Position numbers and translations under genes: made by a program. Below are positions 28,117-37,494 of a stretch of 64,000 nt of DNA, one piece after another. Within the stretch, counting starts at the first letter, position 1; every line of letters starts with the position of its first letter. The DNA is taken from NCBI RefSeq assembly GCF_008642355.1, contig NZ_CP029193.1, positions 2,938,001-3,002,000 of the forward strand. Reading direction: 5' to 3'. The DNA comes from Streptomyces venezuelae. Its GTDB lineage: Bacteria > Actinomycetota > Actinomycetes > Streptomycetales > Streptomycetaceae. The notes beneath the pieces were generated by a model. The model was given only the letters and a program-made list of their open reading frames with translations, searched no databases and was not told the DNA's origin.

Positions 28117-28286
28117 GGCGGCGACCCGGCTCAGAAAGAGGACCGCCCACCAGCTGCGTCGGGAGGCACCAGCAGCCCCACACCGAGCCGGTCCGCCGGC
28201 GGACGAGGGGCAGGCCACGGGGCGGGCGCCACCGCGCTCAGGAAGAGGCCCGCTCCACCAGCTGCGTCGGGAGCACCAGCTGGCGC
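28092..28286. repeat. Imperfect direct repeat: decayed copy of the cebR 3' end
   Basis: Bases 28092-28178 resemble 28201-28286, offset 109. Both contain CCACGGGG, an A/G-rich ...CTCAG(A/G)AAGAGG... and CACCAGCTGCGTCGGGAG. The second copy encodes the last residues of the LacI regulator (minus strand). The first carries an extra base that breaks this frame, so it is a relic of a tandem duplication or of a lost paralogue. Confidence 0.65.
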
Positions 28287-29293
28287 CGCTCCAGGCGGCG
28301 GGCGGCGGCCGGGCGGCTGTCCGCGATCTCGGCGAGAAGGAGGTCGATCATCGCGCGCCCCATCTCCTCGATGGGCTGGCGCACGCTCGTCAGCGGGGGG
28401 TCCATGTGGCGGGCGATCGCCGAGTCGTCGAAGCCGACGAGCGCCACGTCGTCGGGTATGCGGCGCCCCGCCTCGCGCAGCGCCTGGCGGGCGCCCGCCG
28501 CCATCACGTCGGAGCCGGCGAACACGGCGTCGATGCCGGGGCGGGCGGCGAGCAGCTCCCGCATCGCGCGGTGGCCGCCCTCCTCGGTGAAGTCCCCTGG
28601 CGCGATCAACTGCTCGTCGACCTCGCGGCCCGCGTCCCGCAGGGCGGCGCGATAGCCGTCCAGGCGGCGTTGTGCTCCGTACACGTCGAGACGGCCCGTG
28701 ATGGTGGCTATGGCGGTGCGGCCGCGGGCCAGGAGGTGTTCCACGGCCGAGCAGGCTCCGGCGTAGTTGTCGGAGTCGACGGAGGGCAGGGCCTCCTCGG
28801 CGGAGCGGCGGCCGCTGATGACGGCGGGGATCTCCAGCTGGGAGAGCAGGTCCGGCAGCGGGTCGTCGGCGTGGACGGAGACGAGGAGGACGCCGTCGAC
28901 GCGGTGGGCGGCGAGGTACTGGGCCAGGCGCTGGCGCCTGCGGTCGTTGCCCGCGAAGATCAGCAGCAGCTGCATCTCGGTCTCGCTGAGCTCGGCGCCG
29001 ACGCCGCGCAGGACGTCGGAGAAGTACGGCTCGGCGAAGAAGCGGGTCTCGGGCTCGGGGACGACCAGTGCGATGGCGTCCGTGCGGTTGGCGGCAAGCG
29101 CGCGGGCCGCGGTGTTCGGCACGTACCCGAGCTCGGCCACGGCGGCCTCGACGGCGGTCCTGGTCGCCTCGCTCACCCGCGGCGAACCGTTGATCACGCG
29201 GGAGACCGTGCCCCGGCCGACCCCCGCCCGCGCCGCCACCTCTTCCAGAGTGGGCCGTCCGCCGCTGCGGCCGCGTGCCGCGTGAGCTGCCAT
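28238..29293 (-). CDS. LacI-family repressor, CebR-like
   Basis: The 351-residue protein has an N-terminal LacI helix-turn-helix ('TLEEVAARAGVGRGTVSRVI', residues about 14-34, hinge 'NTAARALAANRTDAIALV') and a periplasmic-binding-type sugar domain. It is divergent from a cello-oligosaccharide-type ABC importer and beta-glucosidase. Exact CebR-type palindromes lie in front of the importer and at the beta-glucosidase start, so this is the local CebR (CebR-2 of S. coelicolor), probably released by cellobiose or cellotriose (inference). No binding palindrome is seen close to its own start. Confidence 0.88.
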   Translation of the reverse strand: MAAHAARGRSGGRPTLEEVAARAGVGRGTVSRVINGSPRVSEATRTAVEAAVAELGYVPNTAARALAANRTDAIALVVPEPETRFFAEPYFSDVLRGVGAELSETEMQLLLIFAGNDRRRQRLAQYLAAHRVDGVLLVSVHADDPLPDLLSQLEIPAVISGRRSAEEALPSVDSDNYAGACSAVEHLLARGRTAIATITGRLDVYGAQRRLDGYRAALRDAGREVDEQLIAPGDFTEEGGHRAMRELLAARPGIDAVFAGSDVMAAGARQALREAGRRIPDDVALVGFDDSAIARHMDPPLTSVRQPIEEMGRAMIDLLLAEIADSRPAAARRLERRQLVLPTQLVERASS

Positions 29294-29606
29294 AGTCCGC
29301 CTCCCGTCACACTTCCCCCGGCGAGGAATGTAACAGCCCGATCTTCACCGGGGCCGCGGGCCGATTCCGCGGACGGACCGCGGGCGTCCCGTAACGGCCC
29401 GATAACCGAAGACATAACTCCCTGTCCGGTCCCTTGACACCCCCGGCGCGAGCCACGAGTCTTCAACTCATCACGTGTGGGAGCGCTCCCACACTACCTG
29501 ACACGTACACATCCCGCACGTTCCCCGCCCGAGCCGCAGAGTGAACCAACGGGCCCAGCAGTGCAGTTGGCCGGGGGGTCGGCACGTCAGGCAACAGGAG
29601 GACGTC
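29294..29606. promoter_or_regulatory. cebR-cebE intergenic region
   Basis: These 313 bases carry the CebR box and, 38 bases before it, TTGACA (29434-29439), a good -35. GAGTCT at 29457-29462 is a weak -10 at 17-base spacing. That would place the operator just downstream of the transcription start. Confidence 0.5.
29478..29491. promoter_or_regulatory. CebR box upstream of the sugar importer
   Basis: TGGGAGCGCTCCCA is a perfect 14-base palindrome identical to the CebR operator described in Streptomyces. It lies 115 bases before the binding-protein start. Confidence 0.88.
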
Positions 29607-30929
29607 ATGCGCAGCAGCACTTTCCGCCGGTCCCGCAGGTCCCGTCGGCTCGTCGCGTACGCGGCCACGGCCGCGCTGGCCACGAGCCTGCTCGCCGCTT
29701 GTTCGAGCGACGACGAAGGCGGCTCGGCGGGCGACGGCAAGATCACGCTCAACGTCGGCACGTTCGGCGTGCTGGGCCTGAAGCAGGCCGGTCTGTACGA
29801 CGAGTACGAGAAGTCGCACCCGAACATCACGATCAAAGAGAACGTGATCGAGCGGAACGACGCCTATTACCCGAAGCTGCTCACCCAGCTGCAGTCCGGC
29901 GCGGGCGTCAACGACGTCGCGGCCATAGAGGTCAGCAACATCACCGAGGTCGTCCAGACCCAGGGCGCCAAGTTCGAGGACCTCGGCAAGGCCGAGGGCG
30001 TGGAGAAGTCGACGTACCTCGACTGGAAGTGGGAGCAGGCCACGACCGAGGACGGCAAGACGATCGGCCTCGGCGTCGACATCGGCCCGACCGCGCTCTG
30101 CTACCGCAAGGACCTCTTCGAGAAGGCCGGGCTCCCCACCGACCGCGAGAAGCTCGCGAAGGAGTGGGCGGGCGACTGGGACAAGTACGTCGCGCTCGGC
30201 AAGAAGTACATGGAGAAGGCGCCCAAGGGCACCAAGTTCGTCGACTCCGCCTCCAGCGTCTACAACGCCGTCTTCGCCGGTGCCACCGAGCGGTACTACG
30301 ACAAGAGCGGCAAGGAGATCTACGAGGACAGCCAGGGCCGCAAGGACGCCTGGGACGCGGCGATGAAGGTCGCGCAGGGCGACATGTCCGCCAAGCTCAA
30401 GCAGTTCGACCCGACGTGGGACCAGGGGTTCGCCAACGCCAAGTTCGCCACCGTGGCCTGCCCCGCCTGGATGGCCGGGTACATCCAGGAGAAGACGGGC
30501 CCGGAGGGCAAGGGCCAGTGGGACATGGCGAAGGCCCCGGCGGACGGCAACTGGGGCGGCACGTTCCTCGGTGTGCCGAGCGCGGGCAAGCACAAGAAGG
30601 AGGCGACCGAGCTCGCCGTCTGGCTGACGCAGCCCGAGCAGCTCGCGAAGGTCTTCGCCAAGCAGGCGAGCTTCCCGTCGACCCCGTCGGCGTACGACAC
30701 GCTGAAGCCGTCGGCGGCCACCAAGGCGTACTTCAACGACGCGCCCATCACGGAGATCTTCGCCGAGATCGCGAAGAACACCCCTTCGGCGGTCTACGGC
30801 ATCAAGGACGCCCAGATCGGCCAGTCCATCACGGACATCGGTGTGCTCCAGGTGGAGCAGCAGGGCAAGTCTCCCGATGAGGGCTGGGAGGCGGCCCAGA
30901 AGGAGATCAAGGACGTTCTGGGACAGTGA
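29607..30929 (+). CDS. Sugar-binding lipoprotein of ABC importer (CebE-like)
   Basis: The 440-residue family 1 extracellular solute-binding protein has an Arg-rich leader and a lipobox LLAAC with Cys32. The mature part shows 'DVNNVAAIEVSN'-type hinge features, and 'CPAWMAGYIQ' with 'GVPSAGKHKKEATELAVWL' typical of oligosaccharide-binding members. CAGGAGG lies 7 bases upstream of ATG 29607. No ATPase is encoded here; Streptomyces Ceb systems use the shared MsiK ATPase. The ligand is inferred to be cello-oligosaccharide from the CebR boxes and beta-glucosidase. Confidence 0.88.
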   Translation: MRSSTFRRSRRSRRLVAYAATAALATSLLAACSSDDEGGSAGDGKITLNVGTFGVLGLKQAGLYDEYEKSHPNITIKENVIERNDAYYPKLLTQLQSGAGVNDVAAIEVSNITEVVQTQGAKFEDLGKAEGVEKSTYLDWKWEQATTEDGKTIGLGVDIGPTALCYRKDLFEKAGLPTDREKLAKEWAGDWDKYVALGKKYMEKAPKGTKFVDSASSVYNAVFAGATERYYDKSGKEIYEDSQGRKDAWDAAMKVAQGDMSAKLKQFDPTWDQGFANAKFATVACPAWMAGYIQEKTGPEGKGQWDMAKAPADGNWGGTFLGVPSAGKHKKEATELAVWLTQPEQLAKVFAKQASFPSTPSAYDTLKPSAATKAYFNDAPITEIFAEIAKNTPSAVYGIKDAQIGQSITDIGVLQVEQQGKSPDEGWEAAQKEIKDVLGQ

Positions 30930-30934
30930 CCCCC

Positions 30935-31939
30935 ATGTCCGACACCGCTGAGTACGCCGAGACCGCGTCCCCCGGCAAGGGGGACGCGGCCCCGGCCGCG
31001 ACCGGGAGCAAGACCTCCCGCACGCCGTCGCCGTGGCGCAGCCGCCTGTACCGCTGGGACATCAAGGCGTCGCCGTACGTCTTCGTCGCGCCCTTCTTCC
31101 TCTTCTTCGGCGCCTTCGGCCTCTTCCCGCTCCTCTACACCGGCTGGGCCTCGCTGCACCGCCTGGAGCTCACCAACCTCGACGACAGCACCTGGCTCGG
31201 CCTGGACAACTACACCAACCTGCTGCAGAGCGACTACTTCTGGAACGCGCTCGGCAACACCTTCACCATCGGTGTCATCTCCACCGTCCCCCAGCTGGCC
31301 ATCGCGCTCGGCATCGCGCACCTGCTCAACTACAAGCTGCGCGGCTCCACCCTGTGGCGGGTCGCGATGCTCGCCCCGTACGCGACGTCCGTGGCGAGCG
31401 CCTCGCTGGTCTTCACGCTGCTGTTCGCGTGGGACGGCGGCATGGTCAACTGGCTGATCGGCTCGGTCGGCATCGATCCCGTCAACTGGCGTGAGTCGTC
31501 GTGGGGTTCGCAGTTCGCCGTGTCGTCGATCGTCATCTGGCGGTGGACCGGGTACAACGCGCTGATCTATCTGGCGGCGATGCAGGCCGTGCCGCACGAC
31601 CTGTACGAGTCGGCCGCGCTGGACGGCGCCTCGCGCTGGCAGCAGTTCCGGCACGTGACGATCCCGATGCTGCGGCCGACGATCCTGTTCACGGTCGTCG
31701 TCTCCACCATCGGCGCGACGCAGCTCTTCGGCGAGCCGCTGCTGTTCGGCGGCACGGCCGGGTCCAAGGGCGGCGCCGACCACCAGTTCCAGACCCTGGG
31801 GCTCTACCTGTACGACCAGGGCTGGATCAACGGCCACCTGGGGCGCGCGTCGGCCGTCGCCTGGCTGATGCTCGTGATCCTGCTGCTCATCGCCGCGGTC
31901 AACATGCTGATCGCCCGACGCCTGAGGAAGGACCGATGA
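30935..31939 (+). CDS. Sugar ABC transporter permease (CebF-like)
   Basis: The 334-residue MalF-type inner-membrane protein has six to seven membrane segments and the EAA loop 'YESAALDGASRWQQFRHV', which docks the ATPase. The polar Ala/Pro/Gly N-terminal ~45 residues precede the first helix. ATG 30935 is preferred; GTG 30926, giving a GTGA overlap with the binding-protein stop, is equally possible. Confidence 0.88.
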   Translation: MSDTAEYAETASPGKGDAAPAATGSKTSRTPSPWRSRLYRWDIKASPYVFVAPFFLFFGAFGLFPLLYTGWASLHRLELTNLDDSTWLGLDNYTNLLQSDYFWNALGNTFTIGVISTVPQLAIALGIAHLLNYKLRGSTLWRVAMLAPYATSVASASLVFTLLFAWDGGMVNWLIGSVGIDPVNWRESSWGSQFAVSSIVIWRWTGYNALIYLAAMQAVPHDLYESAALDGASRWQQFRHVTIPMLRPTILFTVVVSTIGATQLFGEPLLFGGTAGSKGGADHQFQTLGLYLYDQGWINGHLGRASAVAWLMLVILLLIAAVNMLIARRLRKDR

Positions 31940-32814
31940 AGACGCGCACGGTGGGGCCGGAGGGCAAGGCGCGTCCCCTCGGCCGGAAGGCCGGCCGGAC
32001 GATGCACGCGGGACCGTTCACGTACGTGGTCCTCGCACTGTTCACGGCGGTCTCGCTGGCGCCCCTGATCTGGACCGCCGTCGCGGCCTCGCGCACGAGC
32101 GGGCGTCTCGCGCAGACACCGCCGCCGCTGTGGTTCGGCGGCAACCTGTTCAAGAACCTCGAACGGGCGTGGACGGAGGCGAGCCTCGGCGACGCGATGC
32201 TGAACACCACGATCGTGGCGGGCAGCATCACCATCGGCACGGTCCTGTTCTCCACCGTCGCCGGATTCGCCTTCGCCAAGCTGAAGTTCAGGTTCAGCGG
32301 CGCGCTGCTCCTGCTGACCATCGGCACGATGATGGTGCCGCCGCAGCTCAGCGTCGTACCCCTGTATTTGTGGGTCGCGGACCTCCAGTGGACCAACCAG
32401 CTCCAGGCCGTCATCCTGCCGACGTTCGTGAGCGCCTTCGGTGTCTTCTTCATGCGGCAGTACCTGCTGCAGGCCCTGCCCGGCGAGCTCATCGAGGCGG
32501 CGCGGATGGACGGGGCGAGCAGCCTGCGGATCATCTGGCACGTGGTGTTCCCGGCGGCGCGGCCCGCGATGGCCGTCCTCGGGCTGCTCACGTTCGTCAT
32601 GGCGTGGAACGACTTCCTGTGGCCGATCATCGCGCTGAACCAGTCGAACCCGACGGTGCAGGTGGCGCTCAACTCCCTCGGCACGGGGTACATCCCCGAC
32701 CGGGCCGTCATCATGGCGGGCGCGCTGCTCGGCACGCTGCCGCTGCTGCTCGCGTTCATCCTGTTCGGCAAGCAGATCGTGAGCGGCATCATGCAGGGCG
32801 CGGTCAAGGGCTGA
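31936..32814 (+). CDS. Sugar ABC transporter permease (CebG-like)
   Basis: The 292-residue MalG-type permease has six membrane segments and the EAA loop 'IEAARMDGASSLRIIWHVV'. The end 'FGKQIVSGIMQGAVKG' is characteristic of the family. ATG overlaps the CebF stop (ATGA), implying coupled translation. It completes the importer with CebE and CebF. Confidence 0.9.
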   Translation: MKTRTVGPEGKARPLGRKAGRTMHAGPFTYVVLALFTAVSLAPLIWTAVAASRTSGRLAQTPPPLWFGGNLFKNLERAWTEASLGDAMLNTTIVAGSITIGTVLFSTVAGFAFAKLKFRFSGALLLLTIGTMMVPPQLSVVPLYLWVADLQWTNQLQAVILPTFVSAFGVFFMRQYLLQALPGELIEAARMDGASSLRIIWHVVFPAARPAMAVLGLLTFVMAWNDFLWPIIALNQSNPTVQVALNSLGTGYIPDRAVIMAGALLGTLPLLLAFILFGKQIVSGIMQGAVKG

Positions 32815-32897
32815 TCACCCGGGAGGCCTCCGGGGGCCGACAGGCTCCCGGACTCTCCCCGGCCCCCTTCTCCTACGTACGTCTCTTCCCCTACCCA

Positions 32898-32911
32898 TGG
32901 GAGCGCTTCCA
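32898..32911. promoter_or_regulatory. CebR box overlapping the beta-glucosidase start codon
   Basis: TGGGAGCGCTTCCA differs from the perfect CebR palindrome at one base. Its last base is the A of the ATG start at 32911, and its GGGAG doubles as the ribosome binding site. Repressor bound here could act as a roadblock inside the operon. Confidence 0.8.
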
Positions 32912-34332
32912 TGCCTGAACCCATTACGTTTCCGGCCGACTTCCTCTGGGGGGCGGCCACCTCCGCGTACCAGATCGAGGGCGCCGTGCGCGAGGACGGC
33001 CGCACGCCCTCCATCTGGGACACCTTCAGCCACACCCCGGGCCGCACCGCGGGCGGCGACACCGGCGACGTCGCCGTCGAGCACTACCACCGCTACCGCG
33101 ACGACGTGGCGCTCATGGCGGAGCTCGGCCTGAACGCCTACCGGTTCTCCGTCTCCTGGTCCCGTGTGCAGCCCACCGGGCGCGGCCCCGCCGTCCAGCG
33201 CGGCCTCGACTTCTACCGGCGTCTGGTCGACGAGCTGCTCGCCAGGGACATCAAGCCCGCCCTGACCCTCTACCACTGGGACCTGCCGCAGGAGCTGGAG
33301 GACGCGGGCGGCTGGCCGGCGCGCGAGACCGCGTACCGGTTCGCGGAGTACGCGGGCATCGTCGGCGAGGCGCTCGGCGACCGCGTCTCCTCCTGGATCA
33401 CGCTCAACGAGCCCTGGTGCAGCGCCTTCCTGGGGTACGGCTCCGGCGTCCACGCCCCCGGCCGCACCGACCCGGCCGCCGCCCTGCACGCCGCCCACCA
33501 CCTGAACCTCGCGCACGGCCTGGGCACGCAGGCGCTGCGCGCCGCCCTGCCGGCCCGCGCGCAGATCGCGGTGAGCCTCAACTCCGCCGTGGTCAGGGCG
33601 GTCTCGGACGACCCACGGGACCAGGACGCGCGGCGGCGCATCGACCACCTCGCCAACGGCGTCTTCCACGGGCCGATGCTGCACGGCGCCTACCCCGATG
33701 GCCTGTTCACGGACACGGCACGGGTCACCGACTGGTCCTGCGTGCGCGAGGGCGACCTGGCCGTCGCGCACCAGCCGCTGGACGCGCTGGGCCTCAACTA
33801 CTACACGCCCTCGCTGGTGTCGGCCGCACCGGAAGGGCCGGGCAGCCGGCGCGCCGACGGCCACGGGGCGAGCGACCACTCCCCCTGGCCGGGCTCCGAC
33901 GACGTCGCCTTCCATCAGACGCCGGGCGAGCGCACCGAGATGGGCTGGACCATCGACCCGGGCGGACTGCACGAGCTGATCATGCGGTACACGCGCGAGG
34001 CGCCGGGGCTCCCGCTGTACATCACGGAGAACGGTGCGGCGTACGACGACAAGCCCGACCCGGAGGGCCGCGTCCACGACCCGGAGCGCATCGCCTACCT
34101 GCACAAACACCTGGCGGCGGTCCGCCGGGCCATCGCCGACGGCGCGGACGTCCGCGGCTACTACCTCTGGTCGCTCATGGACAACTTCGAGTGGTCCTAC
34201 GGCTACGGCAAGCGCTTCGGCGCGGTGTACGTCGACTACGACACGCAGGTCCGCACGCCGAAGTCGAGTGCCCACTGGTACGCGGCGGTCGCGGGCGCCG
34301 GGGAGCTGCCGTCGGAGCTCGTCATGGACTGA
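32911..34332 (+). CDS. Beta-glucosidase, GH1, cytoplasmic
   Basis: The 473-residue GH1 enzyme hydrolyses imported cellobiose and short cello-oligosaccharides to glucose. It starts with the family signature '[15 protein letters not shown]'. The acid/base Glu is in TLNEPW (about residue 168) and the nucleophile Glu in YITENG (about 372). There is no signal peptide, so it acts inside the cell on sugars brought in by the upstream importer. It is expressed from the ceb operon with an additional CebR box at its start. The 3' end overlaps the convergent GH18 gene by 11 bases. Confidence 0.93.
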   Translation: MPEPITFPADFLWGAATSAYQIEGAVREDGRTPSIWDTFSHTPGRTAGGDTGDVAVEHYHRYRDDVALMAELGLNAYRFSVSWSRVQPTGRGPAVQRGLDFYRRLVDELLARDIKPALTLYHWDLPQELEDAGGWPARETAYRFAEYAGIVGEALGDRVSSWITLNEPWCSAFLGYGSGVHAPGRTDPAAALHAAHHLNLAHGLGTQALRAALPARAQIAVSLNSAVVRAVSDDPRDQDARRRIDHLANGVFHGPMLHGAYPDGLFTDTARVTDWSCVREGDLAVAHQPLDALGLNYYTPSLVSAAPEGPGSRRADGHGASDHSPWPGSDDVAFHQTPGERTEMGWTIDPGGLHELIMRYTREAPGLPLYITENGAAYDDKPDPEGRVHDPERIAYLHKHLAAVRRAIADGADVRGYYLWSLMDNFEWSYGYGKRFGAVYVDYDTQVRTPKSSAHWYAAVAGAGELPSELVMD

Positions 34333-35380
34333 CCTGCTGGTACGCGGCGAACGCCTTCGTGAACTCCAGCGGCTGCTGCTCGATTGACGAGCACGTCGGC
34401 TGCGCGGAGCCGGAGGCGCCGCCCTCGCAGGCCTTGTCGCGGGTCGAGGACCACATCGACAGCCAGGCCAGGTCCTTCTCCTGGGCGAACTTCACCAGTT
34501 CGGCGGCGTCGTCGGTCTTGAAGACCTCTGTCGTCACGTCGTTGACGCCGATCATGGGGGTGACGGCGACGGCCTGCCAGGCCGCCTTGTCGGAGAGGCC
34601 GAGGGCCGTCTTGATCTGCTTCTGCGTGGCGGTGGCGGCCTGGACGGCGTATTCGCCCATGTCGCCGCTGTAGGAGGGGCCGTAGTCCATGGCCATGATG
34701 TTGACCGCGTCGACGCGCACGCCGTTCTTCTTGGCGTCGGCGAGGAGGTCGACGCCGGGCTGCGTCAGCCCTTCGGGCATGACGGGCAGCGTGAACGACA
34801 CGTCCAGGTCCGGGTGCTCCTTCTGGAGCCGCGCTATGGCCTGGGAGCGGCGCGTGTTGGCCGCGGTGTCGGGGAGTGCGGCGCCCTCGATGTCGAAGTC
34901 GACCTTGGTCAGGTCGTACGCGTCGACGACCTTGCCGTAGGCCTCGGTGAGGGCGTCGGCGCTGTCGCACCTGAGGCCGAGTTCGGAGCCCGCGGCGCCG
35001 CCGAAGGAGACCCGGACGTCACCGCCCTTGGCGCGCAGTCCGTCGATCTGCGCGGCCACCTTGTCGTCACCGAGGCCGGTGGCGCCGCCCCAGAGCGGCT
35101 CGCAGCCGCCGCCGGAGGTGACGAAGGCGAGGGTGAACTGCTTCACGCCGGTCTTCCGGGCGGTGTCGAGGAGGTCGTGGGCCGGGGCGAGGGAGGTGTC
35201 GACGAAGGGGGCGAACTTGGCGGGGGCGGGGGCCGCGGCTTCGGCGGGGCTGTCTGCCGCTTTCGTCGCCAGCGCCGTGCCGGAGAAGAGGTGGGCGCCG
35301 CCGCCGACGAGGGATGCGGCGACGAGTCCGCCGATGACCTTGGACCGGGTGCTCACCGTGCGCCGGTGCGTGCTGCTCAT
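34322..35380 (-). CDS. Secreted GH18 chitinase-like protein
   Basis: The 352-residue protein has a signal peptide (basic start, then '[18 protein letters not shown]') and a GH18 barrel with '[10 protein letters not shown]' and the catalytic DxDxE as DFDIE (Asp161, Asp163, Glu165). It resembles the single-domain actinobacterial GH18 group and has no chitin-binding module. Activity on chitin is likely but not certain, since other GH18 branches are endo-beta-N-acetylglucosaminidases. AGGAA precedes ATG 35380. No DasR site is seen upstream. Confidence 0.85.
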   Translation of the reverse strand: MSSTHRRTVSTRSKVIGGLVAASLVGGGAHLFSGTALATKAADSPAEAAAPAPAKFAPFVDTSLAPAHDLLDTARKTGVKQFTLAFVTSGGGCEPLWGGATGLGDDKVAAQIDGLRAKGGDVRVSFGGAAGSELGLRCDSADALTEAYGKVVDAYDLTKVDFDIEGAALPDTAANTRRSQAIARLQKEHPDLDVSFTLPVMPEGLTQPGVDLLADAKKNGVRVDAVNIMAMDYGPSYSGDMGEYAVQAATATQKQIKTALGLSDKAAWQAVAVTPMIGVNDVTTEVFKTDDAAELVKFAQEKDLAWLSMWSSTRDKACEGGASGSAQPTCSSIEQQPLEFTKAFAAYQQVSP

Positions 35381-35603
35381 CGCGTTCCTGCCTTAGCTGT
35401 ACGGGGGTGGGGGGCGTGGGGGTGTGTGGGGGTGCGATCAAGCTAGCCCCGCCGGAAACGACAAAACGGTTATCCGGGCGTCGAGTTGAGGATCTTAGGG
35501 TGCGCTTAAGGGAGGGATGGGGGCCGATTAAGGGCTCGGGCACGCCGACGACGGCGTCGGCGCACGACAGGCGGCCCGGGGCCATCCCGGAGAACCTGGG
35601 GAC

Positions 35604-36086
35604 ATGACTCGTACGCACCGTAGAGCGCTGATCACAGGAATCGTTCTCCTCGCGACGCTGCCCGCCTGCCCGTCGCCCTCGTGGGCGGCGCCCGCCGAGT
35701 GGCGCCCCCGCCCGGCCGACCTGGTGGAAGAGGTCAACCGGCAGCGGGCCGCAGCCGGCTGTCGGCCCGTGCGGCTGCGGGTCTCCCTCACCCGGGCCGC
35801 TCAGCGGCACAGCGCCGACATGTCACGTCACAGGCGCCTCAGTCACACCGGGTCCGACGGCAGCCGGCCGCCCGGCCGCATGCGGGCCGCCGGGTTCCGG
35901 GCGGGCCCCACCGGCGAAGTCATCGCGTCGGGGCCGGACACGGCGCGCGCCGCCGTGCGGACGTGGCTGCGCAGCCCGTCCCACCGGACCGTCGTCCTCA
36001 CCTGCCGTTACACCGACGCGGGCGTCGGCGTGGCGCGGGGCCCCGGCGGCCCGTGGTGGACGCTGGACCTGGCCGCACGCCGCTGA
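35604..36086 (+). CDS. Secreted CAP/SCP-domain protein
   Basis: The 160-residue protein has a signal peptide ('ALITGIVLLATLPA') and one CAP domain: 'LVEEVNRQRAAAGCRPV' opens it, 'SADMSRHRRLSHTGSDG' holds the conserved His, 'GEVIASGPDTARAAVRTWL' and 'HRTVVLTCRYTDAGVGV' follow. Bacterial CAP proteins are extracellular with roles mostly unknown. The usual second-strand His/Glu set is partly altered (GEVIAS in place of GENIA), so metal binding is uncertain. Confidence 0.8.
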   Translation: MTRTHRRALITGIVLLATLPACPSPSWAAPAEWRPRPADLVEEVNRQRAAAGCRPVRLRVSLTRAAQRHSADMSRHRRLSHTGSDGSRPPGRMRAAGFRAGPTGEVIASGPDTARAAVRTWLRSPSHRTVVLTCRYTDAGVGVARGPGGPWWTLDLAARR

Positions 36087-36105
36087 GGCCACCGGAAGCA
36101 GTGGC

Positions 36106-37494
36106 TCAGGTCGCGCCGGCCGGGCGCTTGCGGCGGCGTACCGCGGGGCCGCGGTGGCCCCGGCGGCCCTCACCGGGGCGGCGGGCGTCCAGCTGTATCC
36201 AGAGGCGGACCTCCGTGCCGCCGAGGACGGAGCTGCCGATGCGGAGGTCGCCGCCCGTGGACTCGGCGAGGCGGCGCACGATGTCGAGGCCGAGGCCCGT
36301 GGAGCCGTCCTCGCCGGAGCCCGCGCCGCGGGCGAGCGCGGCCTCGGGGTCGGCGATGCCGGGGCCCGCGTCGGAGACGAGCACGATCACGGCGTCCTCG
36401 CCGTTGTGGACGTCCACCGAGAACGCCGTGCCCTCCGGGGTGTGCCGGAAGACGTTGCCGAGCAGCGCGTCGAGGGCGGCGACCAGTTCGGTGCGGGCCA
36501 CGGGGATGCGGACCGGGCGTTCGACACCCGCGACCCGGACCTCGCGGCCCTCGTCCTCGGCGAGCGCCGACCAGAAGGCCATCCGCTCCCGGATGACCTC
36601 GGCGGCGTCGCAGCCCGCGCCGGGGCCTGCCGTCGCCGTCTGCGGTTTGGCGTCGCGGGCGGTGCGGATGATGGTGTCGACCTCGCGCTCCAGCGTCTCG
36701 ACGGCGGTACGCGTCTGCTCGGCCGCCGGGCCCTCGCCGAGCGAGGCCGCGTTGAGCCTCAGCACCGTCAGCGGGGTGCGCAGGCGGTGGGAGAGGTCGG
36801 CGGCGAGCTCGCGTTCGTTGGCGAGGAGCTGGACGACCTGGTCGGCCATCGAGTTGAACGCGACGGCGGCGAGGCGCAGTTCGGTGGGCCCCTCCTCGGG
36901 CACGCGTGCCCCCAGCTTTCCCTCACCGAGGTCGTGCGCGGCGCCCACCAGGCGTTTTGCGGGCTGCACCATGCGTACGCCGAGACGGTCCGCGACCGCC
37001 ACCGACCCGATGATCAGCGCGATGCCGACGCCCGCGAGCACCACCCACGCGGTGGTCACGCCGTTGCTGACCTCGGCCTCGGGGACGTAGATCTCCACGA
37101 CGGCCGTGCCGGAGCTGAGCGCGGTCGGCTGGAGCACGACGAAGCCGCCGGGAACCCCGGTGGTCCTGGCCCGGCCCTCCTTGCGGGTGGCCTCGACCGC
37201 GCGCGCCCCGGCCCGGGGGTCGCCGACCTCGAACGCCTCGGCGTCCCCGACGGCAGGCACGTACACGGCCATCCGCCCGTCGCCGCCCGCCTCCGACGAG
37301 GCGACGGCCCGGGTGAGCTCCTCACGGTCGGTGGTGATGGAGAGCGTGGGGCCCATGCCGGCGCCGTGGCGTTCCGCGTTCGAGATGGCGCGGTCCCGCG
37401 CCATCTCCTTGACGACGAGTCCGAGCGGTACCGCGAAGGCCACCACGACCATCGTGGTGACGGCCAGGCAGACCTTGACCAGGGCCCATCTCAC
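36106..37494 (-). CDS. Two-component sensor histidine kinase
   Basis: The 462-residue protein has a membrane segment at each end of a ~135-residue extracellular sensor region. A HAMP domain follows ('VQPAKRLVGAAHDLGEGKLG'), then HisKA with the phospho-acceptor His in DLSHRLRTPL and an HATPase domain (N box 'LLGNVFRHTPEG', 'SDAGPGIAD', 'GLGLDIVRRLAES'). GTG 37494 overlaps the response regulator stop (GTGA) and starts just before the first membrane segment, so it is preferred over longer frames. The C-terminal ~20 residues are very basic. Confidence 0.9.
   Translation of the reverse strand: MRWALVKVCLAVTTMVVVAFAVPLGLVVKEMARDRAISNAERHGAGMGPTLSITTDREELTRAVASSEAGGDGRMAVYVPAVGDAEAFEVGDPRAGARAVEATRKEGRARTTGVPGGFVVLQPTALSSGTAVVEIYVPEAEVSNGVTTAWVVLAGVGIALIIGSVAVADRLGVRMVQPAKRLVGAAHDLGEGKLGARVPEEGPTELRLAAVAFNSMADQVVQLLANERELAADLSHRLRTPLTVLRLNAASLGEGPAAEQTRTAVETLEREVDTIIRTARDAKPQTATAGPGAGCDAAEVIRERMAFWSALAEDEGREVRVAGVERPVRIPVARTELVAALDALLGNVFRHTPEGTAFSVDVHNGEDAVIVLVSDAGPGIADPEAALARGAGSGEDGSTGLGLDIVRRLAESTGGDLRIGSSVLGGTEVRLWIQLDARRPGEGRRGHRGPAVRRRKRPAGAT

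Noticed and set aside
30926..30934. GTG 30926 as the CebF start
   Set aside because: Possible by GTGA coupling, but ATG 30935 gives a more usual N-terminus. The evidence is not decisive.
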